A stretch of 6,850 nucleotides of DNA from Gammaproteobacteria bacterium (GCA_003511825.1 DOIU01000482.1:1-6850); one strand, 5' to 3'. Shown: positions 1-5,661, counted from the first letter of the stretch. A program made the numbers and translations. The notes: generated by a model not told the origin, from the letters alone.

Positions 1-529
1 CAGTGACGGCGATCAGCCCCACCTCAAAGCGACGTTCGGCTTGCTCAAGCTGTTGTTCGATGGCCTTCTTCTCGGATTGCGCAAACTGCAGGTTATCGCT
101 TGCCGAGAGCACGCCAAAGTAGGCTTGCGCGCTTCGCAGCAGCAGGTCCTGCTCGGAGGCTGTCAGGCTTGCCTGGGCTTCGGCGATGCCGAGGTCTGCC
201 TGGCGGGCGCGAATTTGGTTGCGCCGATTGAACAGCGACTGATTCAGCGACAGCGACAGGGTGGTGCTGTTGAAGGTTTCATTGCGGTCGTCATTGAAGT
301 CATTCAGTCCTGTACTGCCGCTGGCGTCGAGCTGCGGCAAGAAGGCTGCCCGCGCCTGAACACGTGATTCGAGTGTGCTGTCATAGCGGTACTTCGCCGA
401 TTGATACACGGCGTCGTTTTCTTGCGCGAGACGATAGACATCGACCAGGTCTTCGGCTCGAACAAGCGCGCTGGACAGTAGAAGGGCGGAAGAAACGAAT
501 AAGGTGGCGCCTGCTTGTATAAAGCTCAT
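1..529 (-). CDS. tolC: TolC-family outer-membrane efflux channel, N-terminal part (cut by left edge)
   Basis: The 176 visible codons read as a TolC-family protein, the trimeric outer-membrane duct that couples to RND, ABC or MFS pumps and type I secretion systems. Residues 1-25 look like a Sec signal peptide: a hydrophobic core at about 8-23, then Val-Arg-Ala before Glu-Asp. The N-terminus has no Lys or Arg before the core, which is unusual. Mature-domain hallmarks follow: the opening helix LVDVYRLAQENDAVYQSA, then RAAFLPQLDASGS, a beta-strand segment with TLSLSLNQSLFN, and the helix ending RRFEVGLIAVT, which matches the conserved 'RF.VGL.A.TD' turn of TolC. The start is the ATG at 529; an in-frame stop lies 10 codons upstream and only a weak GGAA lies about 10 bases before it. 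The methyltransferase gene lies 171 bp upstream on the same strand. The family is certain; that it is the main TolC rather than a paralogue is likely but not proven, since the C-terminal half is missing. Confidence 0.92.
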   Translation of the reverse strand, partial: MSFIQAGATLFVSSALLLSSALVRAEDLVDVYRLAQENDAVYQSAKYRYDSTLESRVQARAAFLPQLDASGSTGLNDFNDDRNETFNSTTLSLSLNQSLFNRRNQIRARQADLGIAEAQASLTASEQDLLLRSAQAYFGVLSASDNLQFAQSEKKAIEQQLEQAERRFEVGLIAVT

Positions 530-700
530 CGTGTGCAATTCCAAAAAATAAACAGGTTGTCAGTATCGCGATTACCGCATTCTACAGCTTAGGTGCGATG
601 TTGCGCCACTATCCAGCTTGCAATGACATCGTCTTTCGGGGATCGAGGTTGAAATTGAGTCGGTTGGACGGAGTCAGGCTGTTTGGGTTGAAAGGACGGA

Positions 701-1363
701 TTATTCGATCGATTCGCCATCGAGGTTATCGGAAATGTCCAGCGGATCGACCCAGGTTTCAAACAGTGTCGGCTCAGACCATTGGTCTGGGCCGATGCGG
801 GTCGCCAGAATGGCGCGGTGAACGGGATGATCCATGCGCCCGATAAATCCAAACAGCCGGCCGCCTACGTTAAGCATGTTAGGCAAGCTGGCGGGAATTT
901 CAGGCAGTGAGCCGTTGAGGACGATGGCATCATAGCGCGATTCGTGCGAGCCCCAAGACGCCATATCGCCATGTTCTAAATGGATGTTGGTGACGCCATA
1001 GGCGTCGAGTCTGTCTTGTGCCGCTTTGACCAAGGGGGCTGCGAACTCAACGCTATCAACCTGTTGGCAGAGTGAGGCAAGGCAGGCGGTGAGATAGCCA
1101 CTGCCGGTTCCGATCTCAAGAACGCGTTCATTTGGGTGCAGATTAAGCGCTTGCAGAATGCGGCCTTCAATATTGGGATTGAGCGTCTTTCGACCATGGC
1201 CGAGTGGCAGGCGCGTGTCGGCAAACGCCAGGGGTTTGAGAGCAGCAGGCAGAAAAAACTCGCGCGGGATTTGCGATAGCGTGTTTAGCGATCGTTGATC
1301 CAGCACATCCCAGGGACGAATCTGCTGCTCAATCATGTTCGCGCGTGCGTTTTCAGTGTTCAT
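701..1363 (-). CDS. Protein-L-isoaspartate O-methyltransferase-like protein (SAM-dependent)
   Basis: This 220-residue protein has the PCMT/PIMT fold. The SAM-binding glycine loop is VLEIGTGSGY at residues 81-90, the acidic residue ending strand 2 is Glu106, a Gly-Asp pair lies at 132-133, and the strand-4 motif DAIVLNGSLPEIP starts at 145. Classical PIMTs repair isoaspartyl residues in the cytoplasm and carry a 'GQTISQP' motif whose Ser lies at the substrate site. Here the matching stretch is GRKTLNP (57-63), so that Ser is replaced by Leu. This fits the divergent PCMT-like branch, so repair activity is uncertain. I chose the ATG at 1363 over 1378 because MNTENARANMIEQQIRPWDVLD matches the usual family N-terminus and a GGGG stretch lies about 9 bases upstream, while 1378 has no visible ribosome site. 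It precedes tolC on the same strand, and a promoter candidate lies just upstream. Confidence 0.9.
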   Translation of the reverse strand: MNTENARANMIEQQIRPWDVLDQRSLNTLSQIPREFFLPAALKPLAFADTRLPLGHGRKTLNPNIEGRILQALNLHPNERVLEIGTGSGYLTACLASLCQQVDSVEFAAPLVKAAQDRLDAYGVTNIHLEHGDMASWGSHESRYDAIVLNGSLPEIPASLPNMLNVGGRLFGFIGRMDHPVHRAILATRIGPDQWSEPTLFETWVDPLDISDNLDGESIE

Positions 1364-1402
1364 CGTGCATGACCCCATCGGTTGTTGGCCACAGACATCG
1401 GT

Positions 1403-1431
1403 ATTTTAGCGTGCTTCAACGAGCAGGATAA
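1403..1431 (-). promoter_or_regulatory. Candidate sigma-70 promoter for the methyltransferase-like gene
   Basis: On the minus strand the -10 hexamer is TAAAAT (1403-1408, five of six consensus bases). A 17-base spacer separates it from TTATCC (1426-1431, three of six). Transcription would start about 30 bases before the chosen ATG at 1363. The -10 is good and the -35 weak. This is inferred from sequence match only. Confidence 0.4.
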
Positions 1432-1480
1432 AGCGCGATGCGAAAAGGCCAGTGTCAGTCGAGCGTGAGGAGGAGCCATT

Positions 1481-1502
1481 CCCGGTTCGAAATTGCACCG
1501 GG
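1481..1502. repeat. GC-rich inverted repeat between csp and the methyltransferase-like gene
   Basis: CCCGGT (1481-1486) and ACCGGG (1497-1502) form a perfect 6-bp inverted repeat around a 10-base loop. No T-run follows on either strand, so it is not a standard intrinsic terminator. It could be an operator or an RNA stem in read-through transcripts from csp. Confidence 0.4.
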
Positions 1503-1512
1503 TGAACTTTCG

Positions 1513-1545
1513 TAAATATAAGTCAGGCAAAGAGTTTCCCGACTT
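1513..1545 (-). terminator. Possible weak terminator of the cold-shock gene
   Basis: In the minus-strand RNA, AAGUCGGG (1545-1538) can pair with CCUGACUU (1527-1520), giving eight contiguous pairs with one G-U wobble. The tract after the stem reads AUAUUUACG, which is U-rich but interrupted. The stem pairs better as minus-strand RNA than as plus-strand RNA (G-U instead of A-C), which supports a role in the csp transcript. It lies about 65 bases after the csp stop. Confidence 0.35.
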
Positions 1546-1552
1546 TGGGGGG

Positions 1553-1595
1553 GATGCGGAAACGCTGTCATCTTGTGTGGCGTCGTTACCGCATC
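1553..1595 (-). repeat. Long imperfect inverted repeat directly downstream of csp
   Basis: The arms 1553-1564 and 1584-1595 are complementary over 12 positions with one mismatch (GATGCGG-A-AACG against CGTT-A-CCGCATC), around a 19-base loop. The repeat starts 16 bases beyond the csp stop codon and borders a run of seven G (1547-1553 on the plus strand). With no T-run after it, an mRNA 3'-end stabilising stem is as likely as termination. The pairing is visible directly; the role is inferred. Confidence 0.45.
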
Positions 1596-1610
1596 TTCCG
1601 CGAACAGCGT

Positions 1611-1814
1611 TTATTCAACCACGACGTTTGAGGCTTGAGGACCTTTACTGCCTTGTTCAATCTCAAAAGTGACTTTCTGCCCTTCAGCAAGTGTGCGAAA
1701 GCCACTACCGCTGATCGCTGAAAAGTGCACAAATACATCATCTCCGCCGCCGTCCTGGGCAATAAATCCGAATCCTTTGGATTCGTTAAACCATTTTACT
1801 GTTCCTGTCGCCAT
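1611..1814 (-). CDS. CspA-family cold-shock protein
   Basis: This is a complete 67-residue single cold-shock domain, the usual family length. It begins MATGTVKWFNESKGFGFI. RNP1 is KGFGFI at 13-18 and RNP2 is VFVHF at 27-31, so the aromatic residues that stack on single-stranded nucleic acid (Trp8, Phe15, Phe17, Phe28, His30, Phe31) are present. Such proteins bind RNA and single-stranded DNA in the cytoplasm and melt secondary structure, acting as RNA chaperones or antiterminators. The ATG at 1814 was chosen over the in-frame ATG at 1829 because TGAGGCG lies about 9 bases upstream and because all family members begin at this point. The gene stands alone between divergent and co-directional neighbours. 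Its leader is about 105 bases if the candidate promoter is right. I cannot tell from sequence whether it is the cold-inducible or a constitutive paralogue; no E. coli-type cold box was recognised. Confidence 0.96.
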   Translation of the reverse strand: MATGTVKWFNESKGFGFIAQDGGGDDVFVHFSAISGSGFRTLAEGQKVTFEIEQGSKGPQASNVVVE

Positions 1815-1845
1815 AACTGATCGCCTCAAAATTACTGATATAAAA

Positions 1846-1870
1846 TGCGACGTTCAGCCGGAAAGACGCA
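1846..1870 (-). promoter_or_regulatory. Stem-loop in the csp 5' leader
   Basis: TGCGACGTT (1846-1854) and AAAGACGCA (1862-1870) pair at seven of nine positions around a 7-base loop, 32 bases upstream of the csp start. Structured leaders are common in cspA-type mRNAs, where folding governs temperature-dependent translation. The pairing is seen; the regulatory role is inferred. Confidence 0.35.
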
Positions 1871-1926
1871 AGTCATTAGTTAATAACAAGGGAATTCACA
1901 ACCAGCTATCCGAAGCCGCGGAGGCT

Positions 1927-1955
1927 AGTGTACAAGATGCCGCATAACTGTTAAA
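1927..1955 (-). promoter_or_regulatory. Candidate sigma-70 promoter for csp
   Basis: On the minus strand, TTTAAC (1950-1955) and TACACT (1927-1932) are separated by exactly 17 bases. They match three and four of six consensus bases. Transcription would start near 1920 and give a leader of about 105 bases, typical of cold-shock genes. The match is modest. Confidence 0.35.
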
Positions 1956-2133
1956 GTCACTTTCACAATTTATCCGAATTTGCCGCCATGCGACACATGC
2001 GATGCCCAGTTTGCACAAAGTGTGTGCGCGCTAGAGGGGTGGAAGTTCCGTTTGTGGTGCAGTCTGCGGGAGTGACTGACAATTTTGTTCAGGTTGCTGC
2101 GCATTCGCCCAACACGAGTCCGCTCATATCGCT

Positions 2134-2139
2134 TATACT
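2134..2139 (+). promoter_or_regulatory. Possible -10 element for the glycosyltransferase-like gene
   Basis: TATACT matches five of six consensus bases and lies about 108 bases before the TTG start. No acceptable -35 hexamer is found at 16-18 bases upstream, so the gene may depend on an activator, or the hexamer may be chance. Confidence 0.25.
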
Positions 2140-2246
2140 CGATCCGGCGGTCGGGTTGAGGATACTCGCAGGCGACTTGCATGGACAGTTAACCGCAAAA
2201 CCACTGGGTCTGGATTTCCGGGGCTCTTGATAGGGTTCGCTTAGCA

Positions 2247-3404
2247 TTGGACCAAAGAGCCGTGAAAAGCCATCATAATGGACTGAAACCTCTCAAGCGT
2301 ATCGAGTTTAATCTAAAAGGCGCGCAGAACCCCTGGCTCTGCTTTGACAGGAATCGCTATTTCTATACCGCCTTACAAGATCACTCGCACGTCCCTGTGC
2401 GCATTCGTCCGCTCTCATGCGCCTTGTTTGCCAAGCTGCGGGCTAAAAACATTCGCGGCTCCTTTATTCTATGGAATAAATGGGCGAAGTTTGCGCGTCG
2501 CAGTCTACCGGCAAGAACGACCGACCATATCGGGCAGTTTGATTTCGTTTACGGCAGAAACAACTTTCATGTGGCCATTGATATCGCTGATGGCCGTCAT
2601 CTGCATGACCGACAAATCCTGGACCACAGTGATTTATACTTCAAATGCAATGCGTGGCCCAGTGTGGCCTATCCCCAAAAGGTAGTGCCGCTGATCAATG
2701 GGAATGGCACATTGTCTCCGGAGAAGATTGAACATCTAAAGACCTTGCGAGCAACACCCAAGACGTATGACCTTGTGTATTGGTCACGCGTGTGGGCCGC
2801 GCCGGGTGATGATCCGGAGAACAATGGGGTTGAGCACAATGTACGTTTGTTTGAGGCGCTCGCTCAGGTTGAGGGGAAAAAGAACCTACTCGCTGTTTTC
2901 CCGCGAGCGATGAATACATCGAGTCTAAGTGTGTACCGCGATCGATTGGATAAAGCCGGTGTGCCTTGGCAGAATGGTTGGACAGGGATTGATTCGCGCG
3001 CACTATGGCAGAACCTTGCAGCGGCGCGCATCAGCTTCTTGCGTCCCGGCAATCACTTGTGCGTGTCGTGGCGCATGATGGATTTACTCTGCATGGGGGC
3101 GTGTATCATGGTGGATGGCGCGCCTTTTCCCGAGTGGCCAGAACCCTTGCGCGAAAATGTCAATTTTATCGATGCCGGTTGCACCTTGGGCGCCGATTAC
3201 TCCATGCCAAGCAGTGACAGTTACAAGCGTATGGTGCAAAAAATCTCTGCGCTAATAAAAGATGACGCGACCGTGCAGCACATTGCTGGCAACAACAGTC
3301 AGTACTTTGATCAGTACGCCGCCATGCCCGCGATATCCGATTATATTTTGGCCACTGCGGAAAACCGATTTACCCGAGCCCCCGCAGAAACCGCCGGTCA
3401 CTGA
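2247..3404 (+). CDS. Uncharacterised glycosyltransferase-like protein (probable GT-B fold)
   Basis: A long single reading frame (385 residues from the TTG) with natural protein composition. I do not recognise a named family. Two features suggest a GT-B or exostosin-like glycosyltransferase: DLYFK at 129-133, like the 'D.YFKR' end of exostosin-type N-terminal domains, and FLRPGNHLCVSWRMMDLLCM at 264-283 followed by GACIMVDG, like the 'P.G....R..E.l..G..Pv' nucleotide-sugar-binding region of GT-B C-terminal domains. No signal peptide or membrane segment is visible, so it is probably cytoplasmic. The start is uncertain. The frame opens at 2193, TTG at 2247 has AGGG 11 bases upstream, and GTG at 2262 has only AGAG two bases away. 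No in-frame ATG occurs until codon 222. Neighbours are unrelated to glycan synthesis, so acceptor and donor are unknown. It could instead be a GT-like protein with another role. Confidence 0.75.
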   Translation: MDQRAVKSHHNGLKPLKRIEFNLKGAQNPWLCFDRNRYFYTALQDHSHVPVRIRPLSCALFAKLRAKNIRGSFILWNKWAKFARRSLPARTTDHIGQFDFVYGRNNFHVAIDIADGRHLHDRQILDHSDLYFKCNAWPSVAYPQKVVPLINGNGTLSPEKIEHLKTLRATPKTYDLVYWSRVWAAPGDDPENNGVEHNVRLFEALAQVEGKKNLLAVFPRAMNTSSLSVYRDRLDKAGVPWQNGWTGIDSRALWQNLAAARISFLRPGNHLCVSWRMMDLLCMGACIMVDGAPFPEWPEPLRENVNFIDAGCTLGADYSMPSSDSYKRMVQKISALIKDDATVQHIAGNNSQYFDQYAAMPAISDYILATAENRFTRAPAETAGH

Positions 3405-3420
3405 TTTTAGGCGCTTTTTT
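3392..3420 (+). terminator. Weak intrinsic terminator candidate at the glycosyltransferase-like gene end
   Basis: CGCC (3392-3395) pairs with GGCG (3410-3413) over a 14-base loop and is followed by C and six T (3415-3420). The stem is only 4 bp, and the T-run lies inside the rhlB coding end. It fits the spot where a terminator would be needed but is structurally weak. Confidence 0.3.
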
Positions 3421-4729
3421 CCGCAGAACCCTTGCTGCCGGCGGAAGAGCCGTTGCGACGTCTGCGTCGTGGACGCCTTGACCGTTGCTGACCTTTTTCG
3501 CCAGTTTTTTTGCTACTGGGGCGTGGTTTTTCCACGCTGGGCAAGAGTTCGGCACTGATCGCTGCCGTGGGGATGGATTTGCTGATGTATTCTTCGATAT
3601 CCATGAGCGAGAAGGCATACTCGTCGCAGGCGAAGCTAATGGCTTCGCCGGTATTGCCCGCGCGTGCGGTTCGCCCAATGCGGTGGACATAGTCTTCAGC
3701 GTTCTGCGGTAAATCAAAGTTAAAGACGTGGGTGACGCCATCAATGTGTAGACCCCTTGCGGCAACGTCCGTGGCGATGAGCACTGGCAGATCGCCCTGG
3801 CTGAATGCTTTCAGTAATCGTTGGCGCTTGGATTGGCGCACACTACCTGATAGCGCACCGCATTGAAAACCGTTTGCACTGAGGTAGTCCTGGACAGTTT
3901 CTGACGCGCGCCGGGTATTCACAAACACCATGCTGCGCTTGGGTTCTAGTGATCGGAGCAAGCCGATAAGCAGTGGGATTTTTTCTTCGCTCGCCGGGTG
4001 ATAGAGCGATTGTCTGACGCCATCTGCCGTGACCTCATCACTGACGGTTTTCAGGCTTTGTGGGTTGTTCATGTGTTCATAGGCCAGCTCCATGACTCGG
4101 TGAGAGAGCGTGGCAGAAAACAATAAGCTCTGGCGTTGTTCCGGAGGTGGCATGCGACGCAGCAGGTAGCGGATATCGCTGATAAAGCCTAGATCAAACA
4201 TGCGATCTGCTTCATCGAGCACAACGGCTTCAATGTTCTTCAGTCGGTAGACGCCTTGTTTAAAGTAATCGATTAAGCGGCCTGGAGTACCGACAAGAAT
4301 ATCGACACCCGCTTCGATGTCGGTGCGTTGTTTTTCATAACCAGTTCCGCCATACGCCACAAGCACCCTCAGCGAGCAGTACTTTCCCAGCTGCTGGGCG
4401 TCTTTGGCGATTTGCAGTGCGAGCTCACGCGTTGGTGCCAATACGAGGGCGCGCGGCTGGCGCGGTTGGTCATCGGCGGGTTCGTCGGGCGAGTTGAGTA
4501 GCAAGCGAAACAAGCCGATCAGGAACGTGGCGGTCTTGCCGGTGCCGGTTTGTGCCTGTGCGGCGACATCTTTACCTTCAAGAATGGCGGGTAGAGCCAA
4601 TGCTTGAATGTCGGTGCAAGTTTCAAACTGCAGATCGTCGAGCGCGCGCATAACCGGCTCTGGCAGGTCAAAGTTGGAAAAACGGGCCCCTTCGGCCTCC
4701 GCCTGAGCATTGCTGTGTGGGTGTGACAT
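3407..4729 (-). CDS. rhlB: ATP-dependent DEAD-box RNA helicase RhlB
   Basis: This 440-residue protein carries every DEAD-box motif in order: Q motif (Phe17 to Gln42), AQTGTGKT (59-66), PTREL (99-103), TPGR (148-151), DEAD (172-175), SAT (205-207), ATDVAARGLHI (319-329) and HRIGRTARA (349-357). It unwinds short RNA duplexes using ATP and in E. coli works with RNase E and PNPase in the degradosome. Stretches such as TDIQALALP, LDEADRMFDLGFI, RRMPP and YVHRIGRT read like E. coli RhlB rather than RhlE, SrmB or DeaD. The C-terminal tail after about residue 390 is low-complexity and basic, with an Arg-rich run near 418-428, as expected for RNA or partner binding. The ATG at 4729 precedes the conserved RFSNFDLP block; only a weak AGAGA lies directly upstream. 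The gene is divergent from trxA-rho, the arrangement known in E. coli. Its stop is two bases from that of the converging glycosyltransferase-like gene. Confidence 0.95.
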   Translation of the reverse strand: MSHPHSNAQAEAEGARFSNFDLPEPVMRALDDLQFETCTDIQALALPAILEGKDVAAQAQTGTGKTATFLIGLFRLLLNSPDEPADDQPRQPRALVLAPTRELALQIAKDAQQLGKYCSLRVLVAYGGTGYEKQRTDIEAGVDILVGTPGRLIDYFKQGVYRLKNIEAVVLDEADRMFDLGFISDIRYLLRRMPPPEQRQSLLFSATLSHRVMELAYEHMNNPQSLKTVSDEVTADGVRQSLYHPASEEKIPLLIGLLRSLEPKRSMVFVNTRRASETVQDYLSANGFQCGALSGSVRQSKRQRLLKAFSQGDLPVLIATDVAARGLHIDGVTHVFNFDLPQNAEDYVHRIGRTARAGNTGEAISFACDEYAFSLMDIEEYISKSIPTAAISAELLPSVEKPRPSSKKTGEKGQQRSRRPRRRRRNGSSAGSKGSAEKSA

Positions 4730-4751
4730 TCTCTATTCGTTCGTTAGGTGG

Positions 4752-4769
4752 CTTGGTCTGGTGACCAAG
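4752..4769 (-). promoter_or_regulatory. Perfect inverted repeat in the rhlB leader
   Basis: CTTGGTC (4752-4758) and GACCAAG (4763-4769) form a perfect 7-bp stem with a 4-base loop, ending 22 bases upstream of the rhlB ATG. A TATAAA hexamer on the minus strand (4785-4790, no good -35) would place it at the 5' end of the rhlB mRNA. It may be an operator or an mRNA stem influencing translation or decay; no T-run follows on the minus strand. Confidence 0.45.
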
Positions 4770-5064
4770 GCCGCAACAGCGACGTTTATACCGGTGGGCC
4801 CTGAGGGGCGTCGGCGCGTTGCGCACATGTTTGACGCGGGTGCGCGAGCCGCAGCTTTTTGTTCAGCCTGTCTGGCATATCTCTGTTTTGGGGAGGGCTC
4901 TGCCGAGAATGTCCCTGCGCAAATCTGAGGTGACCGCGAACAGACTCAGAACTGCCTGGCCGTATTGCATTGTCATGCCTGCAGCGTTCGCTTATCCCTA
5001 GCATAGCCCATTCCAACACGTTCGGCGAACTCGATGCCTGTCGATGCGGTTTGCTGGGCTGCAC

Positions 5065-5093
5065 TTGTTTCCGACAGTCCGCTGGTTGATAAT
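5065..5093 (+). promoter_or_regulatory. Candidate sigma-70 promoter for trxA
   Basis: TTGTTT (5065-5070) and GATAAT (5088-5093) are separated by exactly 17 bases. The -10 matches five of six and the -35 keeps the TTG. Transcription would start near 5100, leaving a leader of about 70 bases. Its position inside the in-frame extension upstream of trxA supports the downstream GTG as the true start. Confidence 0.5.
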
Positions 5094-5169
5094 CGCCGTT
5101 TTACGTAGGTCGACTCTAGCGGTGGGCCGTTATCAGTGGACCAGTTGTAGCGTTTTCGGGGGAAGTCAG

Positions 5170-5496
5170 GTGAGCGAAAATATCATTCCTGTCAGTGATG
5201 ACACTTTTGAGCAGGACGTTTTACAGTCCGATATTCCGGTGTTAGTGGATTATTGGGCAGAGTGGTGCGGTCCTTGCAAAATGATTGCTCCGATACTGGA
5301 TGAAATTGCGGGTGATTATTCGGGTAAGCTGAAAATCGTCAAGTTGAATATCGATGAAAATCCGAATACACCGCCAAAATTTGGTATCCGGGGTATTCCG
5401 ACTCTGATGATCTTTAAAAACGGAACGGTAGAGGCGACCAAGGTAGGCGCGTTGTCGAAGAGTCAATTGACCAGTTTCCTCGACGAAAACACCTGA
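5170..5496 (+). CDS. trxA: Thioredoxin 1
   Basis: A complete 108-residue thioredoxin, essentially colinear with E. coli TrxA (109 residues with Met). The redox motif is WCGPC with Cys33 and Cys36. The buried Asp27 and cis-Pro77 (in IRGIPTL) are present, and the KVGALSKSQL helix near the C-terminus is conserved. It is the cytoplasmic disulfide reductant, recycled by thioredoxin reductase, that serves ribonucleotide reductase, methionine sulfoxide reductase and other partners. The start is a GTG at 5170, preceded by GGGGGAAG (5158-5165) at good spacing. The frame is open back to an ATG at 5044, but those 42 extra residues match nothing in the family and would span the promoter candidate. It lies upstream of rho on the same strand, the conserved gammaproteobacterial order. 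A large stem-loop begins 4 bases after the stop. Confidence 0.97.
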   Translation: MSENIIPVSDDTFEQDVLQSDIPVLVDYWAEWCGPCKMIAPILDEIAGDYSGKLKIVKLNIDENPNTPPKFGIRGIPTLMIFKNGTVEATKVGALSKSQLTSFLDENT

Positions 5497-5499
5497 TTA

Positions 5500-5559
5500 T
5501 TGCAGCTTGGCGCACGTAGGCCTAATCGCGTTGACGAGGGCTCGTGTGCCGCCTTGCAA
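5500..5559 (+). promoter_or_regulatory. Large stem-loop immediately after trxA
   Basis: GGCGCACG (5509-5516) pairs with CGTGTGCC (5543-5550) over eight positions with one G-U. An outer TTGCA/TGCAA stem (5500-5504 and 5555-5559) is joined through a 4x4 internal loop. The 26-base apical loop contains the palindrome TAGGCCTA. No U-run follows, so it is probably not a plain intrinsic terminator; it may protect the trxA 3' end or belong to a long rho leader. Confidence 0.5.
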
Positions 5560-5570
5560 AAGACCTCGCG

Positions 5571-5609
5571 GATTGATTGTGTTAACGCTGTTGTTTTGCG
5601 TAATCAGTC
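5571..5609 (+). promoter_or_regulatory. Second stem-loop in the trxA-rho gap
   Basis: GATTGAT (5571-5577) pairs with ATCAGTC (5603-5609) with one U-G wobble. Inside it, ACGC (5585-5588) pairs with GCGT (5598-5601). The structure lies upstream of the rho promoter candidate, so it would be part of the trxA read-through transcript only. Confidence 0.35.
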
Positions 5610-5621
5610 TGGTTCGAGGCC

Positions 5622-5650
5622 TTGCGCAACCGAAAGTCCCTGTATATACT
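5622..5650 (+). promoter_or_regulatory. Candidate sigma-70 promoter for rho
   Basis: TTGCGC (5622-5627) and TATACT (5645-5650) are separated by exactly 17 bases. The -10 matches five of six and the -35 keeps TTG. Transcription would begin near 5657, giving rho a leader of about 195 bases, consistent with the long autoregulated rho leader known in E. coli. Confidence 0.5.
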
Positions 5651-5661
5651 TTTGGTCGCAG

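Larger units (their letters stand above)
1830..2246. other. Gene-free divergent region between csp and the glycosyltransferase-like gene
   Basis: I see no credible coding sequence in this 417-bp stretch. The frames that stay open lack recognisable domains and overlap each other on opposite strands. It holds the csp leader and candidate promoter, a tandem CATGCGA pair (1987-1993 and 1996-2002), a 5-bp stem GCACA/TGTGC (2013-2017 and 2023-2027), and a TATACT -10-like hexamer at 2134-2139 pointing toward the glycosyltransferase-like gene. Confidence 0.6.
4730..5169. other. Gene-free divergent region between rhlB and trxA
   Basis: No credible gene lies in this 440-bp gap; the open frames are GC-driven and lack domains. 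Besides the rhlB leader repeat and the trxA promoter candidate, it contains a GCCC/GGGC stem (4798-4801 and 4806-4809). A second stem, GCGCAC/GTGCGC (4821-4826 and 4840-4845), extends by a T-G and a T-A pair on the plus strand, and a T5 run follows at 4856-4860. No confident rhlB promoter was found. Confidence 0.6.

Noticed and set aside
41..367. 108-residue plus-strand frame at the left end
   Set aside because: It is antisense to the clear TolC-family reading frame and has no domain of its own.
579..584. TAGAAT on the minus strand as a tolC -10 element
   Set aside because: No acceptable -35 hexamer is found at 16-18 bases upstream, so the single hexamer is insufficient evidence.
1481..1502. 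GGTTCGAA resembling a tRNA T-loop
   Set aside because: No acceptor, D or anticodon arms surround it. The bases instead form a simple 6-bp inverted repeat.
3370..3765. 131-residue minus-strand frame inside rhlB
   Set aside because: It is an out-of-frame shadow of the well-supported rhlB coding sequence.
4786..5064. 92-residue minus-strand frame in the rhlB-trxA gap
   Set aside because: It has low-complexity composition and no domain, covers the stems and trxA promoter region, and overlaps other open frames on the opposite strand.
5044..5169. In-frame 42-residue N-terminal extension of thioredoxin from an ATG at 5044
   Set aside because: The extension matches nothing in thioredoxins and spans a good promoter candidate. 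GTG at 5170 has a Shine-Dalgarno sequence and gives the standard length.
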